64,000 nucleotides of DNA, from the NCBI RefSeq assembly GCF_002870125.1, contig NZ_PNEO01000003.1, positions 62,001-126,000 on the forward strand, read 5' to 3'. The notes beneath the pieces were generated by a model, which saw only the letters and a list, made by a program, of their open reading frames with translations, was not told where the DNA came from and did no database searches. Shown in pieces: positions 42,404 through 52,286 of the stretch (the stretch's first letter is position 1; every line of letters starts with the position of its first letter). This stretch comes from Burkholderia sp. WAC0059. GTDB taxonomy: Bacteria; Pseudomonadota; Gammaproteobacteria; Burkholderiales; Burkholderiaceae. Made by a program: the position numbers and the translations under genes.

Positions 42404-43402
42404 TCATCCCGGTCCCGGTTCGCCTTGCCGCGAAGCGTGACGCGGCGGGCTCGACTCGCGGCGACTGGTTGCCGGCTGCACGATCTTCAGCGCGGGGCCG
42501 GGCTTCGCGGGGCGCATTCCGCGCGGCGCGTTCGCCGTCGCGAGGTCGAGCAGGTAGCGGCCGTAGCCGCTCTTGCGCAACGGCATGGCGAGCCGGTCGA
42601 GCTGCTCCGCGTCGATCCAGCCCTGCCGGTAGGCCAGTTCCTCGGGGCAGGCGATCACCACGCCCTGGCGCTTCTGGAGCGTGGCGACGAAGGTGGACGC
42701 TTCGAGCATCGAGTCGTGCGTGCCGGTGTCGAGCCACGCGTAGCCGCGCCCCATGATCCGGACCGTGAGCCGGCCCTCGCGCAGGTAGCGCGCGTTCACG
42801 TCGGTGATCTCGAGCTCGCCGCGCGCCGACGGCCGGATGTCGGCGGCGATCGCGCACACGTCGCGGTCGTAGAAATAGAGGCCCGTCACCGCGTAGTTCG
42901 AGCGCGGCCGGGCGGGCTTTTCCTCGATCGACAGCGCGCGAAAGTGCGCGTCGAATTCCACTACGCCGTAGCGCTGCGGATCGCCGACGTGATAAGCGAA
43001 GACGAGCGCCCCCCCGGTCTGCGCGTTCGCGCTGGCGAGCTGGGCGGCGAGGTCGTTGCCGTGGAAGATGTTGTCGCCGAGCACGAGCGCGCACGGATCG
43101 CCGTCGATGAACGCGCGTCCGAGGATGAACGCCTGCGCGAGCCCGTCCGGCGAGGGCTGCTGCACGTACTGGATGTTCATGCCCCACTGGCTGCCGTCGC
43201 GCAGCAGCATCGCGAAGCGCGGCGTGTCCTGCGGCGTCGAGATGACGAGCACGTCGCGGATGCCGGCCAGCATCAGCGTCGCGAGCGGGTAATAGATCAT
43301 CGGCTTGTCGTAGACCGGCAGCAATTGCTTCGAGACGGCGTGCGTGACCGGATAGAGCCGCGTGCCGGAGCCGCCGGCGAGAACGATGCCCTTGCGCGTC
43401 AT
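42404..43402 (-). CDS. rfbA: Glucose-1-phosphate thymidylyltransferase
   Basis: RmlA (RfbA), 332 residues: makes dTDP-glucose from dTTP and glucose 1-phosphate, the entry to dTDP-deoxysugars. Motifs: [65 protein letters not shown] and [18 protein letters not shown] 43402 has GGAGAG upstream. The usual ~291 residues end near [10 protein letters not shown]; the extra ~40 residues ([11 protein letters not shown]...) are Pro/Arg/Ser-rich. RmlB, C and D are not in this window, so the pathway is completed elsewhere. It shares strand and probably transcript with the glycosyltransferase downstream. Confidence 0.94.
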   Translation of the reverse strand: MTRKGIVLAGGSGTRLYPVTHAVSKQLLPVYDKPMIYYPLATLMLAGIRDVLVISTPQDTPRFAMLLRDGSQWGMNIQYVQQPSPDGLAQAFILGRAFIDGDPCALVLGDNIFHGNDLAAQLASANAQTGGALVFAYHVGDPQRYGVVEFDAHFRALSIEEKPARPRSNYAVTGLYFYDRDVCAIAADIRPSARGELEITDVNARYLREGRLTVRIMGRGYAWLDTGTHDSMLEASTFVATLQKRQGVVIACPEELAYRQGWIDAEQLDRLAMPLRKSGYGRYLLDLATANAPRGMRPAKPGPALKIVQPATSRRESSPPRHASRQGEPGPG

Positions 43403-43728
43403 GCGTCTCTCCTTCGCGTTTTCTCGTGCGTTTTCGTGTCTGTCGGACCGGCGCGGAAGGATCTCCATGCCGATGCGAAGTAGGGTAGGCGAACGAGGCC
43501 GTCTTTATCCGCCGTAATCACGGCACATTGCGTCACCGCACGGGTTGCGCGCGTTCGCTTGAGGGGCGTTCGCGCAGTGTGCGAGCACGTACAGAACGTC
43601 CCGATATCGTCTGCTGGAATGGGGAGCACGGGGTAGGCCCCGGCAGCGCGTCCGGGCCGGCCGCCGTCGCGCGTGCGGTCGGCACTGGCCGATGAGAGAC
43701 GGAATAAGGACAACCAGGGGAATCGTAA
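43403..43728. promoter_or_regulatory. Divergent promoter region of rmlA and manC
   Basis: 326 bases between divergent starts; it must hold promoters for the two sugar-nucleotide genes. I see no ORF or strong palindrome and could not fix -35/-10 boxes. Confidence 0.45.
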
Positions 43729-45342
43729 ATGGGCGATTTGACGTTATCGGCCGTGCGGCCTTCGTCGGAGTCAGGAACGTGCTCGGTTCAGCCGGTGATT
43801 CTGGCGGGCGGCGCGGGCACGCGGCTTTGGCCGCTGTCGCGCGAGGATTGCCCGAAGCAACTGATCGGCCTCGTCGGCGAGGCGTCGTTGCTAGAAGCGA
43901 CCGTGCGACGTATTCAGCACGCCTTCGCGCGGCAGGAGGGCGGCCCGCGCGATGAGGAAGGGGCGCGGGGCGAGCGTCCGTCCGGCGCCGGGCCGCATGA
44001 AGCCGGTCCGGACGACGCCGGGCGGCGCGAGGATGCGCTGGCCGGCATGAGCGTGGCGGCGCCCCTCGTCGTCTGCAGCGAGCAGTTGCGACTGCCGACC
44101 CTCGAGCGGCTCGAACGATGCAGCGCGATGCCTCGCGTCCTGCTCGAGCCGGTGCCGCGCAACACGGCGCCGGCGCTGACGGTGGCCGCGCTGGCCGCGC
44201 GCGGGCCCGGGTTGCGCGACGACCCGGTGCTCGTGGCGATGCCGGCCGATCACCTGATCGCCGACGAGGACGCGTTTGCCGGGGCGTTGCGGCGGGCGGT
44301 AGCGCATGCCGGGCGGGGCACGATCGTCGCGCTCGGCGTGCCGCCCACCTGCGTGCAGACCGGCTACGGCTATATCCGGCTCGGCGCGGCGGCGGACGGC
44401 GAGGGCGCGCGCGCGATCGGACGCTTCGTCGAGAAGCCGGGCGAGGAACTGGCGCGGCAGTACGTGGAGAGCGGCGGCTACTGGTGGAACAGCGGCATTT
44501 TCGTCGTGCGCGCGTCGGTCTGGCTCGATGCGATTGCGCGTTGCCGTCCGCCGATCGCCGCCGCCTGCGCGGCGTCCTGGCAGCGCGTTCGCCGCGACGC
44601 GGCCGGCGTGCTGCACCTGGATGCCGAAGCGTTCGGCGCCTGCCCGTCCGATTCGATCGACTACGCGGTGATGGAGCGCATCGGCGTCGATGGCGGGCTG
44701 GCGGGCGTGGCCGTGCCGCTCGTGGCGGGCTGGTCGGACGTCGGCGCGTGGGATGCCGTCTGGGCGCTCTCGACGAAGGACGCGCACGGCAACGTCGCGC
44801 GCGGCCGCGTGCTGCTCGAAGGCGCGACCGACACCTTCGCGCATTCGGACGGCCGGCTCGTCGCCTGCGTCGGCGTGACGGGCGTCGTCGTGATCGAGAC
44901 CGCCGACGCCGTGCTCGTGGCCGCGAAGCACCGCGTCCAGGAGGTGAAGGCGATCGTCGAGCGCCTGAAGGCCGGGCACGGCAGCGAGGCGCAGCAGCAT
45001 CGCAAGGTGGAGCGGCCGTGGGGCTGCTACGACTCGCTCGACCGCGGCGAGCGCTTTCAGGTCAAGCGCATCGTCGTGAAGCCGGGCGGCCGTCTTTCGT
45101 TGCAGATGCATCACCACCGCGCCGAGCATTGGGTCGTCGTGCGCGGGACCGCGCGCGTGACGCGCGGCGAAACATGCTTTCTGCTGTCGGAGAACGAGTC
45201 GGCCTACATTCCGGTCGGCGTCGCGCACCGGCTCGAGAATCCCGGCCGGATGCCGCTCGAGGTGATCGAGGTGCAGTCCGGCGGCTATCTTGGCGAGGAC
45301 GACATCGTGCGCTTCGACGACCAGTACGGACGGGTGCCCTGA
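43729..45342 (+). CDS. manC: Mannose-1-phosphate guanylyltransferase / mannose-6-phosphate isomerase
   Basis: A 537-residue bifunctional type II enzyme (AlgA/BceA-like) making GDP-mannose. The N-terminal GMP domain has VILAGGAGTRLWPLSREDCPKQL and FVEKPGEELARQYVESGGYWWNSGIF; the C-terminal cupin is the PMI domain (RFQVKRIVVKPGGRLSLQ, HHHRAEHWVVVRGTA with metal His residues, ENESAYIPVGVAHRLENPG). Residues ~70-106 are a Gly/Glu/Arg-rich charged insertion between the first helix and the PLVVCSE strand, not usual for the family. It supplies donor sugar for the EPS mannosyltransferases. AGGGGAA precedes the ATG. Confidence 0.94.
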   Translation: MGDLTLSAVRPSSESGTCSVQPVILAGGAGTRLWPLSREDCPKQLIGLVGEASLLEATVRRIQHAFARQEGGPRDEEGARGERPSGAGPHEAGPDDAGRREDALAGMSVAAPLVVCSEQLRLPTLERLERCSAMPRVLLEPVPRNTAPALTVAALAARGPGLRDDPVLVAMPADHLIADEDAFAGALRRAVAHAGRGTIVALGVPPTCVQTGYGYIRLGAAADGEGARAIGRFVEKPGEELARQYVESGGYWWNSGIFVVRASVWLDAIARCRPPIAAACAASWQRVRRDAAGVLHLDAEAFGACPSDSIDYAVMERIGVDGGLAGVAVPLVAGWSDVGAWDAVWALSTKDAHGNVARGRVLLEGATDTFAHSDGRLVACVGVTGVVVIETADAVLVAAKHRVQEVKAIVERLKAGHGSEAQQHRKVERPWGCYDSLDRGERFQVKRIVVKPGGRLSLQMHHHRAEHWVVVRGTARVTRGETCFLLSENESAYIPVGVAHRLENPGRMPLEVIEVQSGGYLGEDDIVRFDDQYGRVP

Positions 45343-45520
45343 GATGGGCGCCGGAAGCGGGATGCCCGGGAGCCTGCCGCCGGACGACGCATCATACTGC
45401 CTCGATGCGCACGCAAGGGCGGATACGGTCGATACGGCGACGGTAGACGGCGCGCGCGGGCCGCTCGCGCCGGGGAGGCCGGCTATGCCGGTGCGCAGGA
45501 ACAGGTCGGGAAAAGGGGCA

Positions 45521-46249
45521 ATGAACGGACACGACAGCAAGGAGCGCTCGCTCGTCAGCAAGGTCATGGACATTCTCGTTTCCGGCATCGTCGAGGACCG
45601 TTACGGCCCGGTGCTGCCGCCGCAGGATGTTCTCTCGGGCGAGTTCGGCGTGAGCCGTACGGTGATGCGCGAGGCGCTTTCCATGCTGCTCGCGCGCCGC
45701 ATGCTCGACGTGCGGCCCAAGGTCGGCACGCGGATACGGCCGATGCGCGACTGGCTCATGATCGACGAGGATGTGGTGAGTTGGCGCTTTCGCGCGAAGC
45801 CCGACCGCATTTTCCTGCGCGACGTGATCGAGTTCCGCGCGCTGATCGAACCCAGCGCCTGCGCGCAGGCGGCGGTGCGCGCGAGCGACGCCGAAATCGC
45901 CGGCATTCGCGACGCGTTCAACCTGCTGCGGCTGACCCGGCACGGCGACGGGAACCGCCAGGCGGCCGACGAGTTGCTGCATACGCTCCTGCTCGCCGCG
46001 AGCGGCAACCAGTTTTTCCAGCAGATGACGGCCATCATCCACGGCGCGCTGTCGCTCGTGAATCCGATCCTGAACCGGCGCGAGGGCGGCTGGGAGAACG
46101 TCGTGCGGGCGCACGGCCGCGTGGTCGAGGCGATCGAGCGGCGCGAGCCCGGGGAGGCGGAAGCGGCGGCCGCCGCGATGATCGGGTACACGGCCGACGA
46201 GCTGCGGCGCTCGCTCGAGGCGGACCCGGACGCGCAGCGGGAGGCGTGA
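45521..46249 (+). CDS. GntR/FadR-family regulator with FCD domain
   Basis: A 242-residue regulator. N-terminal winged helix: VLPPQDVLSGEFGVSRTVMREALSMLLARRMLDVRPKVGTRI. The helical FCD ligand domain follows (DVIEFRALIEPSACAQAAVRA, DELLHTLLLAASGN, RAHGRVVEAIERREPGEAEAA). The MIDEDVVSWRF segment recalls the WxLLDPDVLxW stretch of DgoR-type sugar-acid regulators. The frame is open upstream into manC, but ATG 45521 follows AGGGG and precedes the domain. Placed last in the EPS locus, 178 bases after manC, it may tune sugar-nucleotide supply or be unrelated. Confidence 0.85.
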   Translation: MNGHDSKERSLVSKVMDILVSGIVEDRYGPVLPPQDVLSGEFGVSRTVMREALSMLLARRMLDVRPKVGTRIRPMRDWLMIDEDVVSWRFRAKPDRIFLRDVIEFRALIEPSACAQAAVRASDAEIAGIRDAFNLLRLTRHGDGNRQAADELLHTLLLAASGNQFFQQMTAIIHGALSLVNPILNRREGGWENVVRAHGRVVEAIERREPGEAEAAAAAMIGYTADELRRSLEADPDAQREA

Positions 46250-46399
46250 GCGGGGGGAAGGCTGGTGGCGGGATGGAGCAGCGTGATGAAGCGAGGGGGT
46301 CCGGCAGGCGCGTTGCGCGACGCGCCGCACAAGGGCCTCCGGGCGGGAATTGCTGCCCGGGGCCGGCCGGGCGGCGCGCGCACGGCTGGCCCGGCCTGC

Positions 46400-47422
46400 C
46401 TACGCGAGCGCGCGCGCGGCCTCGGCGACGAGCGGCGGGCCGCGGTAGATGAAGCCCGTGTAGAGCTGCACGAGCGAGGCGCCGGCCGCAATCTTCGCGC
46501 GCGCGTCCTCGCCGCTCAGGATGCCGCCGACGCCGATGATCGGCACCGTCTCGCCGAGCTCGGCGCGCAGCGCGCGGATCACGGCGTTCGAGGCGTCGAA
46601 CACGGGGCGGCCGGAGAGGCCGCCGGTCTCGTCGGCGTGGGGCAGGCCCTGCACGGCGTCGCGCGAGAGCGTGGTGTTGGTCGCGATCACGCCTTCGATG
46701 CGGTGGCGCAGCAGCGTATCGGCGATCGCCTTGATCTGCTCGCCGTCGAGGTCGGGCGCGATCTTCAGCGCGAGCGGCACGAGCCGGCCGTGCAGGTCCG
46801 CGAGCCGCTGCTGCTTGTCCTTGAGCGCCGCGAGCAGCGCATCGAGCTCGCCCGCGCCCTGCAACTGGCGCAGGTTCTTCGTGTTCGGCGACGAGATGTT
46901 GATCGTCACGTAGCTCGCGAACGGGTAGACGCGTTCGAGGCAGAACAGATAATCGTCGGCGGCGCGCTCGATGGGCGTGTCCGCGTTCTTGCCGATGTTC
47001 AGCCCGAGCACGCCCTTGTAGCGCGCGCCCTGGACGTTCTTCACGAACTGCTCGACGCCCGCGTTGTTGAAGCCCATCCGGTTGATGAGCGCTTGCGCCT
47101 GCGGCAGCCGGAAGATGCGCGGGCGCGCATTGCCGGGCTGCGGACGCGGCGTGACCGTGCCGACCTCAATGAAGCCGAAGCCGAGCGCGGCGAGCCCGTC
47201 GATGCTGGCGCCGTCCTTGTCGAGCCCCGCCGCGAGCCCGACCGGGTTGCGGAACGAGAGGCCCATCACGGTGCGCGGCGCATCGGGTACGCGCGGCGCG
47301 AAAAGACCCGCGAGGCCGGTGCGGCCCGCCGCGCCGAGGGCGCGCAGCGTCAGATGGTGGGCGTCCTCGGGATCCATGCGAAAGAGCTGGTCGCGCACGA
47401 ACGGGTAGAGGGAGCTGAGCAT
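46400..47422 (-). CDS. pyrD: Dihydroorotate dehydrogenase (quinone), class 2
   Basis: A 340-residue membrane-associated flavoenzyme of pyrimidine synthesis oxidising dihydroorotate with quinone. The N-terminal amphipathic helix ([26 protein letters not shown]) is the quinone/membrane module of class 2. Catalytic and FMN motifs: [53 protein letters not shown] with the catalytic Ser, and IIGVGGI. ATG 47422 matches the usual family start although its ribosome site is weak; a GTG six codons earlier (47440) is the alternative. Confidence 0.95.
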   Translation of the reverse strand: MLSSLYPFVRDQLFRMDPEDAHHLTLRALGAAGRTGLAGLFAPRVPDAPRTVMGLSFRNPVGLAAGLDKDGASIDGLAALGFGFIEVGTVTPRPQPGNARPRIFRLPQAQALINRMGFNNAGVEQFVKNVQGARYKGVLGLNIGKNADTPIERAADDYLFCLERVYPFASYVTINISSPNTKNLRQLQGAGELDALLAALKDKQQRLADLHGRLVPLALKIAPDLDGEQIKAIADTLLRHRIEGVIATNTTLSRDAVQGLPHADETGGLSGRPVFDASNAVIRALRAELGETVPIIGVGGILSGEDARAKIAAGASLVQLYTGFIYRGPPLVAEAARALA

Positions 47423-47574
47423 GGAGGAGGGCGGGCGCACGGCGCCGGAAAATGGGAACCCGTTATTTTACCGGCATCGGCGCGGCGTTCCGGACCGGGG
47501 ACGGATTCGGCGGCGCAAGGTGGGCGAATCGGGCAGGTCGGGGCAAGTCGGCGGGTGAATCCCGCCCGCGCGGT

Positions 47575-48393
47575 TCAGCGCGGGCCGCGCACTTCGTGCA
47601 GGGCCGGGCGGGGCGGGGCCGATTCGGCGCCCGGCGGCGCGTCGAACGCGCTCCAGCGACCGTCGAGAAGCCCCTCGAGCGGGCGGAAGCTCGCCTTGTA
47701 CGCCATCTTCGGGCTCTCGCGAATCCAGTAGCCGAGGTAGACGTAGGGAAGCCGCAGGCTGCGCGCCTGCTCGATCTGCCACAGGATGTTGTAGGTGCCG
47801 TAGCTCGCGTGCGCGGCGTCGGGCTCGAAGAACGTGTAGACCGACGAGAGCCCGTCGCCGAGGATGTCGATCATGCTGACCATGCGCAGCACGCCGGCCG
47901 TGTCGGGTTCGTCCTCGCAGCGCTCGCGGAATTCGACGAGGCGCGAGTTGATGCGGCTTTGCAGCAGGAACTGCTCGTACTGGTCGCGGCTGTCGCGGTC
48001 CATGCCGCCGCCCGCGTGGCGCGCCGACTGGTAGCGCATGTAGAGCGCGTAATGCTCCTCGTCGTAATGGAGCGGCGAGACGGTGGCGACGAGCGTGCCG
48101 TGGCGTTTCCAGGCGCGCCGCTGCGCGCGGTTCGGCGCGAAGCGCCCGACGCTCACGCGCACTGGCACGCAGGCGCGGCAGCCGTCGCAGTGCGGCCGGT
48201 AGGTGAAGACGCCGGAGCGCCGGAAGCCGGCCTTGACGAGCTCGGTATAGACGTCGGAATTGATGAGGTGGCTCGGCGTCGCCACCTGCGAGCGCGCGAC
48301 GCGCCCGTCGAGATAGCTGCAGGGATAGGGCGCCGTCGCATAGAATTGCAGCGCGGAAAGCGGTGAAAGCGGCAGCTCGTTGGGGTGCGTCAC
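47575..48393 (-). CDS. bpt: Aspartate/glutamate leucyltransferase
   Basis: A 272-residue Bpt (formerly annotated arginyl-tRNA--protein transferase). It attaches Leu from Leu-tRNA to proteins with N-terminal Asp or Glu, marking them for ClpS/ClpAP. The N-terminal Cys cluster is visible ([29 protein letters not shown]) as is the C-terminal [19 protein letters not shown]. The start is GTG 48393. It is followed upstream by aat, the other N-end-rule transferase, with 116 bases between, so the two form a functional pair. Confidence 0.94.
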   Translation of the reverse strand: MTHPNELPLSPLSALQFYATAPYPCSYLDGRVARSQVATPSHLINSDVYTELVKAGFRRSGVFTYRPHCDGCRACVPVRVSVGRFAPNRAQRRAWKRHGTLVATVSPLHYDEEHYALYMRYQSARHAGGGMDRDSRDQYEQFLLQSRINSRLVEFRERCEDEPDTAGVLRMVSMIDILGDGLSSVYTFFEPDAAHASYGTYNILWQIEQARSLRLPYVYLGYWIRESPKMAYKASFRPLEGLLDGRWSAFDAPPGAESAPPRPALHEVRGPR

Positions 48394-48509
48394 GTTAGCG
48401 GCTCTCTCGTAGCAATGCGAGCGGTTGGTCCCGTCTTCCGCGCGGCGCGCGCAACGACGGCCCGTCCAGCCGGGCACCGCCCACGGCGCGCTTTCAGGTG
48501 CCCGATACG

Positions 48510-49247
48510 TCAGGCGGCTCGCACGACGAGGTCGGCCAGCACGGTCTTGTCGAAATCCCAGGGGAGCGGGGCGGCATCGACGCTCGCGCGCAGATGCGCG
48601 ACGAAGGCCTTGCGCGGGATCTCGCAGCCGCCGAGCGACGCCAGATGCGACGTATTTTGCTGGCAGTCTATCATTTCTGTTCCGTGACGTCGCAGGTGCG
48701 CGACGAGCGCCGCGAGCGCGATTTTCGAGGCGTCGGTGACGGCCGCGAACATCGATTCGCCGAAGAACATCCGGCCGAGCGAGACGCCGTAAAGGCCGCC
48801 GACGCGCTCGCCGCGCAGCCAGGTCTCGACGCTGTGCGCGCGTCCCGCGCGATGCAGCGCCGAGTAGGCCGAGATCACGTCGGCCGTGATCCAGGTGCCG
48901 TGCTGGTCGTGGCGCGGCGCCGAGGCGCACGCGCGCATCACGGCGCCGAAATCCGCGTCGACGCGGACTTCCCAGTCGTCCTCGCGCAGCACGCGCCTGA
49001 GCGTCTTGCGCAGCGACGGCGACACGCGGAACGCGCCCGGGCGCAGGATCATGCGCGGGTCGGGGCTCCACCAGAGCACGGGCTGACCGTCCGAGTACCA
49101 GGGAAAGATGCCGTGCCGGTACGCGTCGACGAGGCGCGCGGGCAGCAGTTCGGCGCCCGCCGCGAGCAGGCCGGGCGCGCCGCTCGTCGCGCCGAGCGCG
49201 CGTTCGACGGGCGGGAACGGATCGTCGGGCCCGAGCCAGGGAACCAT
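48510..49247 (-). CDS. aat: Leucyl/phenylalanyl-tRNA--protein transferase
   Basis: A 245-residue Aat that adds Leu or Phe to N-terminal Arg/Lys of proteins for ClpS/ClpAP degradation. Motifs: [67 protein letters not shown] and [14 protein letters not shown]. Full length. It starts 13 bases after the NUDIX stop and is probably co-transcribed with NUDIX and bpt. Confidence 0.95.
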   Translation of the reverse strand: MVPWLGPDDPFPPVERALGATSGAPGLLAAGAELLPARLVDAYRHGIFPWYSDGQPVLWWSPDPRMILRPGAFRVSPSLRKTLRRVLREDDWEVRVDADFGAVMRACASAPRHDQHGTWITADVISAYSALHRAGRAHSVETWLRGERVGGLYGVSLGRMFFGESMFAAVTDASKIALAALVAHLRRHGTEMIDCQQNTSHLASLGGCEIPRKAFVAHLRASVDAAPLPWDFDKTVLADLVVRAA

Positions 49248-49260
49248 GCGACGGGCCGTT

Positions 49261-49806
49261 TCAGGCCTCGCGCAACGCGCGCAGCACGTCGCCGGTGTGC
49301 AGGCCGTAGTGGCCCGATACCCGGTCGGCGAAGAAGAAGCGCAGCGTCTGCCCGACCGTCGGGAACGCGATGTCGTCCCAGGGGATTTCGTGCTCGCCGA
49401 AGAGACGCACCTCGAGACTTTCGTCGCCGGCGAGGATGTCGGTGTCGAGCAGGCGGGCGAGGTAGAACAGGTGCACCTGTTCGACGTGCGGCACGTTCAG
49501 CAGCGAGAAGAGGTTCTGTATTTCGACGCGCGCGCCGGCTTCCTCGAGCGTCTCGCGCGCGGCCGCCTCGGACGTCGTCTCGCCGATCTCCATGAAGCCG
49601 GCCGGCAGTGTCCAGTAGCCGTAGCGCGGCTCGATCGCGCGGCGGCACAGGAGCACCTTGTCCTCCCAGACGGGCACGGTGCCGACCACGTTGCGCGGGT
49701 TCTGGTAATGGATGGCGCCGCAATGCGTGCAGACGTAGCGCTCGCGATTGTCGCCGGGCGGGATGGCGAGGCTGACGGGCCGGCCGCAGGTCGGACAGAA
49801 TTTCAT
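49261..49806 (-). CDS. NUDIX hydrolase with N-terminal zinc ribbon
   Basis: A 181-residue hydrolase of nucleoside-diphosphate-linked substrates. Cys4, Cys7, Cys26 and Cys29 form a zinc ribbon as in NudC-like proteins. The Nudix box is complete: [20 protein letters not shown] then AGA (GX5EX7REUXEEXGU). The C-terminal half has no NudC-specific SQPWPFPxS motif, so NADH pyrophosphatase identity is unlikely; ADP-ribose or a flavin/CoA-type substrate is possible. It is the first gene of the probable NUDIX-aat-bpt transcript. Confidence 0.88.
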   Translation of the reverse strand: MKFCPTCGRPVSLAIPPGDNRERYVCTHCGAIHYQNPRNVVGTVPVWEDKVLLCRRAIEPRYGYWTLPAGFMEIGETTSEAAARETLEEAGARVEIQNLFSLLNVPHVEQVHLFYLARLLDTDILAGDESLEVRLFGEHEIPWDDIAFPTVGQTLRFFFADRVSGHYGLHTGDVLRALREA

Positions 49807-49930
49807 GGGAACGGGGCAGTGAACGGTGAAAGCGAGTTTATCACCGCAATATGAACGGCCCGAAGGTTCGAAGAATGATGGCCTGCTTCCTGCCTTTACT
49901 CCCTGCCTTTACTCCTCTTCCCGCTCGCGG

Positions 49931-49975
49931 AAAAACAAAAAGGGTTACACGCGCATGGCGTCGTAACCCTTTTTA
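49931..49975 (-). terminator. Strong hairpin terminator after the initiator tRNA
   Basis: AAAAAGGGTTAC (49938-49949) pairs perfectly with GTAACCCTTTTT (49964-49975) around a 14-base loop. On the reverse strand it ends in a T-rich run (TTTTTGTTTTT), so it stops tRNA-fMet transcription; the T5 on the plus strand could also serve the opposite direction. Confidence 0.85.
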
Positions 49976-50004
49976 TCCGGAAATCCTGGAATACTGATAC
50001 TTAC

Positions 50005-50081
<77 letters not shown>

Positions 50082-50227
50082 TCCGTTGAGAAGAAGATTA
50101 TATATCGTCCGGGGCGACGATGCAACAGACGGCCTGGGATGCGCTTCCGGCGCGCCGCGAACGGCGGCCTGTTTCGCCCGGCCCGCTAGAATCGTGGGCC
50201 TTTCCGCTCGCGTCCTGTTTTCCCGTC

Positions 50228-50725
50228 ATGGATATCGATCACGATCTGCAATCCATCGCCGCGCAAGAGCGCGCGCTCGTTTTTCCCCGTTTCGACGCCA
50301 TTCAGGCGTGGCTGCTCGGCAGCCTGCTGCGCGAGCTGGCAATGGCGCGCGTCCATGCGCTCGCCATCGACGTGCGCACGTTCGGCCAGTCGCTCTTCTT
50401 CTGCGCGCTCGACGGCGCGACGCCCGACAACGCGGACTGGGTGCGTCGCAAGGTGCGCGTGGTCGAGCATTTCCGCCGCAGTTCGTACGCGGTAGGGTTG
50501 CGCATGCAACAGTCGGGTACGACGCTTGCTGCGAAGCACGGTTTGCCCGTGGCGGATTTCGCCCCGCACGGCGGCGCGTTTCCGCTGACCGTCGCGGGGG
50601 CCGGCGTGATCGGCTCGGTGACGGTGTCCGGCCTGCCGCAGCGTCTCGATCACGAACTCGTCGTCGAAGCGCTGTGCGCGCATCTTGGCCTCGATTACGG
50701 CACGCTGGCGCTCGCGAAAGCCTGA
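50228..50725 (+). CDS. UPF0303/HbpS-like heme-degrading domain protein
   Basis: A 165-residue cytosolic protein of the UPF0303 family, whose fold relates to HbpS/GlcG heme-binding proteins. It starts [23 protein letters not shown] and has [41 protein letters not shown] and the end [26 protein letters not shown] that is conserved in the family. ATG 50228 is chosen from family length. The function in this group is not established; heme or a small organic ligand is possible. Confidence 0.8.
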   Translation: MDIDHDLQSIAAQERALVFPRFDAIQAWLLGSLLRELAMARVHALAIDVRTFGQSLFFCALDGATPDNADWVRRKVRVVEHFRRSSYAVGLRMQQSGTTLAAKHGLPVADFAPHGGAFPLTVAGAGVIGSVTVSGLPQRLDHELVVEALCAHLGLDYGTLALAKA

Positions 50726-50742
50726 GCCGATCCGCGGATCGG

Positions 50743-50955
50743 TCACGGGTCGGGCAGTTCGATACGGATGCCGGCCTGGCCGACCGCCGCGCGGCCCTGA
50801 TCGCCGTCGGGCAGGGCGGCGTCCTCCCACAGGCTGATCGCCCGCGAGACGTCGATGCCCTGCGCCTGCGCGTAGTCGAACCAGCGGCTGGCGGCGTCCT
50901 TCTCGGGAGTCTCGAGGCCGTTCACGAAGTATTTGCCTGTGAGTCGGGATGGCAT
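50743..50955 (-). CDS. Small conserved-looking hypothetical protein
   Basis: A 70-residue ORF, MPSRLTGKYFVNGLETPEKDAASRW, then FDYAQAQGIDVSRAISLWEDAALPDGDQG and a short acidic end. It is soluble with no recognised domain; composition and reading-frame quality look coding. The start could be 17 codons upstream (51006), because a 12-bp direct repeat duplicates the codons for PSRL around the ATG. It is convergent with the UPF0303 gene, 17 bases apart. Confidence 0.6.
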   Translation of the reverse strand: MPSRLTGKYFVNGLETPEKDAASRWFDYAQAQGIDVSRAISLWEDAALPDGDQGRAAVGQAGIRIELPDP

Positions 50956-50979
50956 GAGCTTGTCGGAGAGTCGGGATGG
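50941..50979. repeat. 12-bp direct repeat at the start of the small hypothetical gene
   Basis: GAGTCGGGATGG occurs at 50941-50952 and 50968-50979, 27 bases apart, straddling the proposed start codon. The distance is a multiple of three, so the reading frame is kept. Confidence 0.8.
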
Positions 50980-51176
50980 ATGGAGACATGCAGCCGCCGT
51001 TCCCACGGCGACGCAACGAAGGGGCCTGGCTGCTCGTCGCCGCGTTGCGGTTCATTGTACAAAGTCGTCCCGATCGCGGGCTGGACCTCGCCGCGCGAGC
51101 GCGAGTACCATGGGCGGGCAGTTCTGCGGCTTGCCTGTACGGGCTTTCTTCGAGACATTTTCCAGCGAGGCCGGAC

Positions 51177-51461
51177 ATGGAAATTCGTTTTCTCGCGGAC
51201 GCGCCCCTTTACCGGGATTCGAATCTGACCATCGTGTTCGCCGCCGAGGTCGACGGCGAGCGGGTGCCCTGCGCGATCTCCGTCGAGGCGCTCGAAGATC
51301 ACTTCGGCGCGAGCGTCGCGGGCCGCGATGCCTGGATGAACGCGTTCAACGCCGGACGCCCGCACATCGAGGCCGTGGCCCGGACGCATCTGCAGGTCAG
51401 CCACGGCACGCCGGTGTTGCTGAAAAGCGGCCACTTCCCGCCGGGCCGCGCGGTCGGCTGA
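51177..51461 (+). CDS. DUF1488 family protein
   Basis: A 94-residue protein beginning MEIRFLADAPLYRDSNLTIVFAAEVDG, with VPCAISVEALEDHFGA and the end FNAGRPHIEAVARTHL. The pattern (mixed sheet then ALEDHFGA helix) matches the DUF1488 family, for which no function is known to me. ATG 51177 has GAGG six bases upstream. It precedes a TetR gene by about 65 bases on the same strand. Confidence 0.7.
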   Translation: MEIRFLADAPLYRDSNLTIVFAAEVDGERVPCAISVEALEDHFGASVAGRDAWMNAFNAGRPHIEAVARTHLQVSHGTPVLLKSGHFPPGRAVG

Positions 51462-51527
51462 GCGCCGCCGGGCATGACGACCGGCGGATTCCAATCCTCG
51501 CGGAGCATCGAGCACGACAGGCCACGC

Positions 51528-52190
51528 ATGAGTACGAACGAATCCGGAAAACGCGCGCGGCCGGCATTGCGCGGGCGCATTCTCGACGCCGCGCGGCGCA
51601 TCGTCGTGCGCGACGGTCTCGCCGCGCTGTCGATGCGCAAAATCGCCGACGCCATCGGCTACGCGCCGGCCACGCTATACGTCTATTTTTCGGGGCGCGA
51701 CGAGATTGCCGGCGCGCTGCGGGCGCAGGTGCGGGCGCAACTGCTCGACGCGCTTGCGTCCACGGGACAGATTGACGATCCTCGCGAGCGGCTGCGCACG
51801 CTCGCTCAGGCATATTTACGATTCGCCGTCGAGCATCCGCAGGCTTACCGGCTCGTGTTCATGCCGGAGCCGGATCACGGTGCGATGCGCCGCGTCGCGG
51901 CGGAGCCGGCCGAGGCGGCCGAGGCCGGCGACGCGGCGCTGGCCGCCCGGGTGACGCAGGCGCTCGAGGCGATCGAAGCCCAGGGCGCGTTGCCTGCCGG
52001 CGCGGACAGCGAAGCCTGGGCCGGGCTGATTCTGGCGACGCTGCACGGCATCGTCGCCAGCATGCTCGCGGGAGAGGTGGCCGCGACGGCGGAAGCGGCG
52101 GCGCGCCGGATCGACCTGGCGTTCGATGCCTGGTTCGGCGCGCGGCGACGCGATGCGCCGCAGGCTTCGAAGGCCGTCGCATCGGCCTGA
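51528..52190 (+). CDS. TetR/AcrR family transcriptional regulator
   Basis: A 220-residue regulator. HTH: RGRILDAARRIVVRDGLAALSMRKIADAIGYAPATLYVYFSGRDEI. The C-terminal domain is the TetR_C_33-like type (RLRTLAQAYLRFAVEHPQAYRLVFMPE). The ATG at 51528 has only a weak ribosome site and an in-frame ATG at 51474 is the alternative. It lies 96 bases before the 3-hydroxyisobutyryl-CoA hydrolase-like gene on the same strand, so it may control branched-chain acyl-CoA metabolism (inferred). Confidence 0.88.
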   Translation: MSTNESGKRARPALRGRILDAARRIVVRDGLAALSMRKIADAIGYAPATLYVYFSGRDEIAGALRAQVRAQLLDALASTGQIDDPRERLRTLAQAYLRFAVEHPQAYRLVFMPEPDHGAMRRVAAEPAEAAEAGDAALAARVTQALEAIEAQGALPAGADSEAWAGLILATLHGIVASMLAGEVAATAEAAARRIDLAFDAWFGARRRDAPQASKAVASA

Positions 52191-52286
52191 ACCGCGATTG
52201 TCCGCGACCGCCTCGCCGATTTGATCCCGCGGCACCTCCCGACGCGCCGGTCCCGTTCCGATTCGTTGCCAACCTCGCTCATCGCC

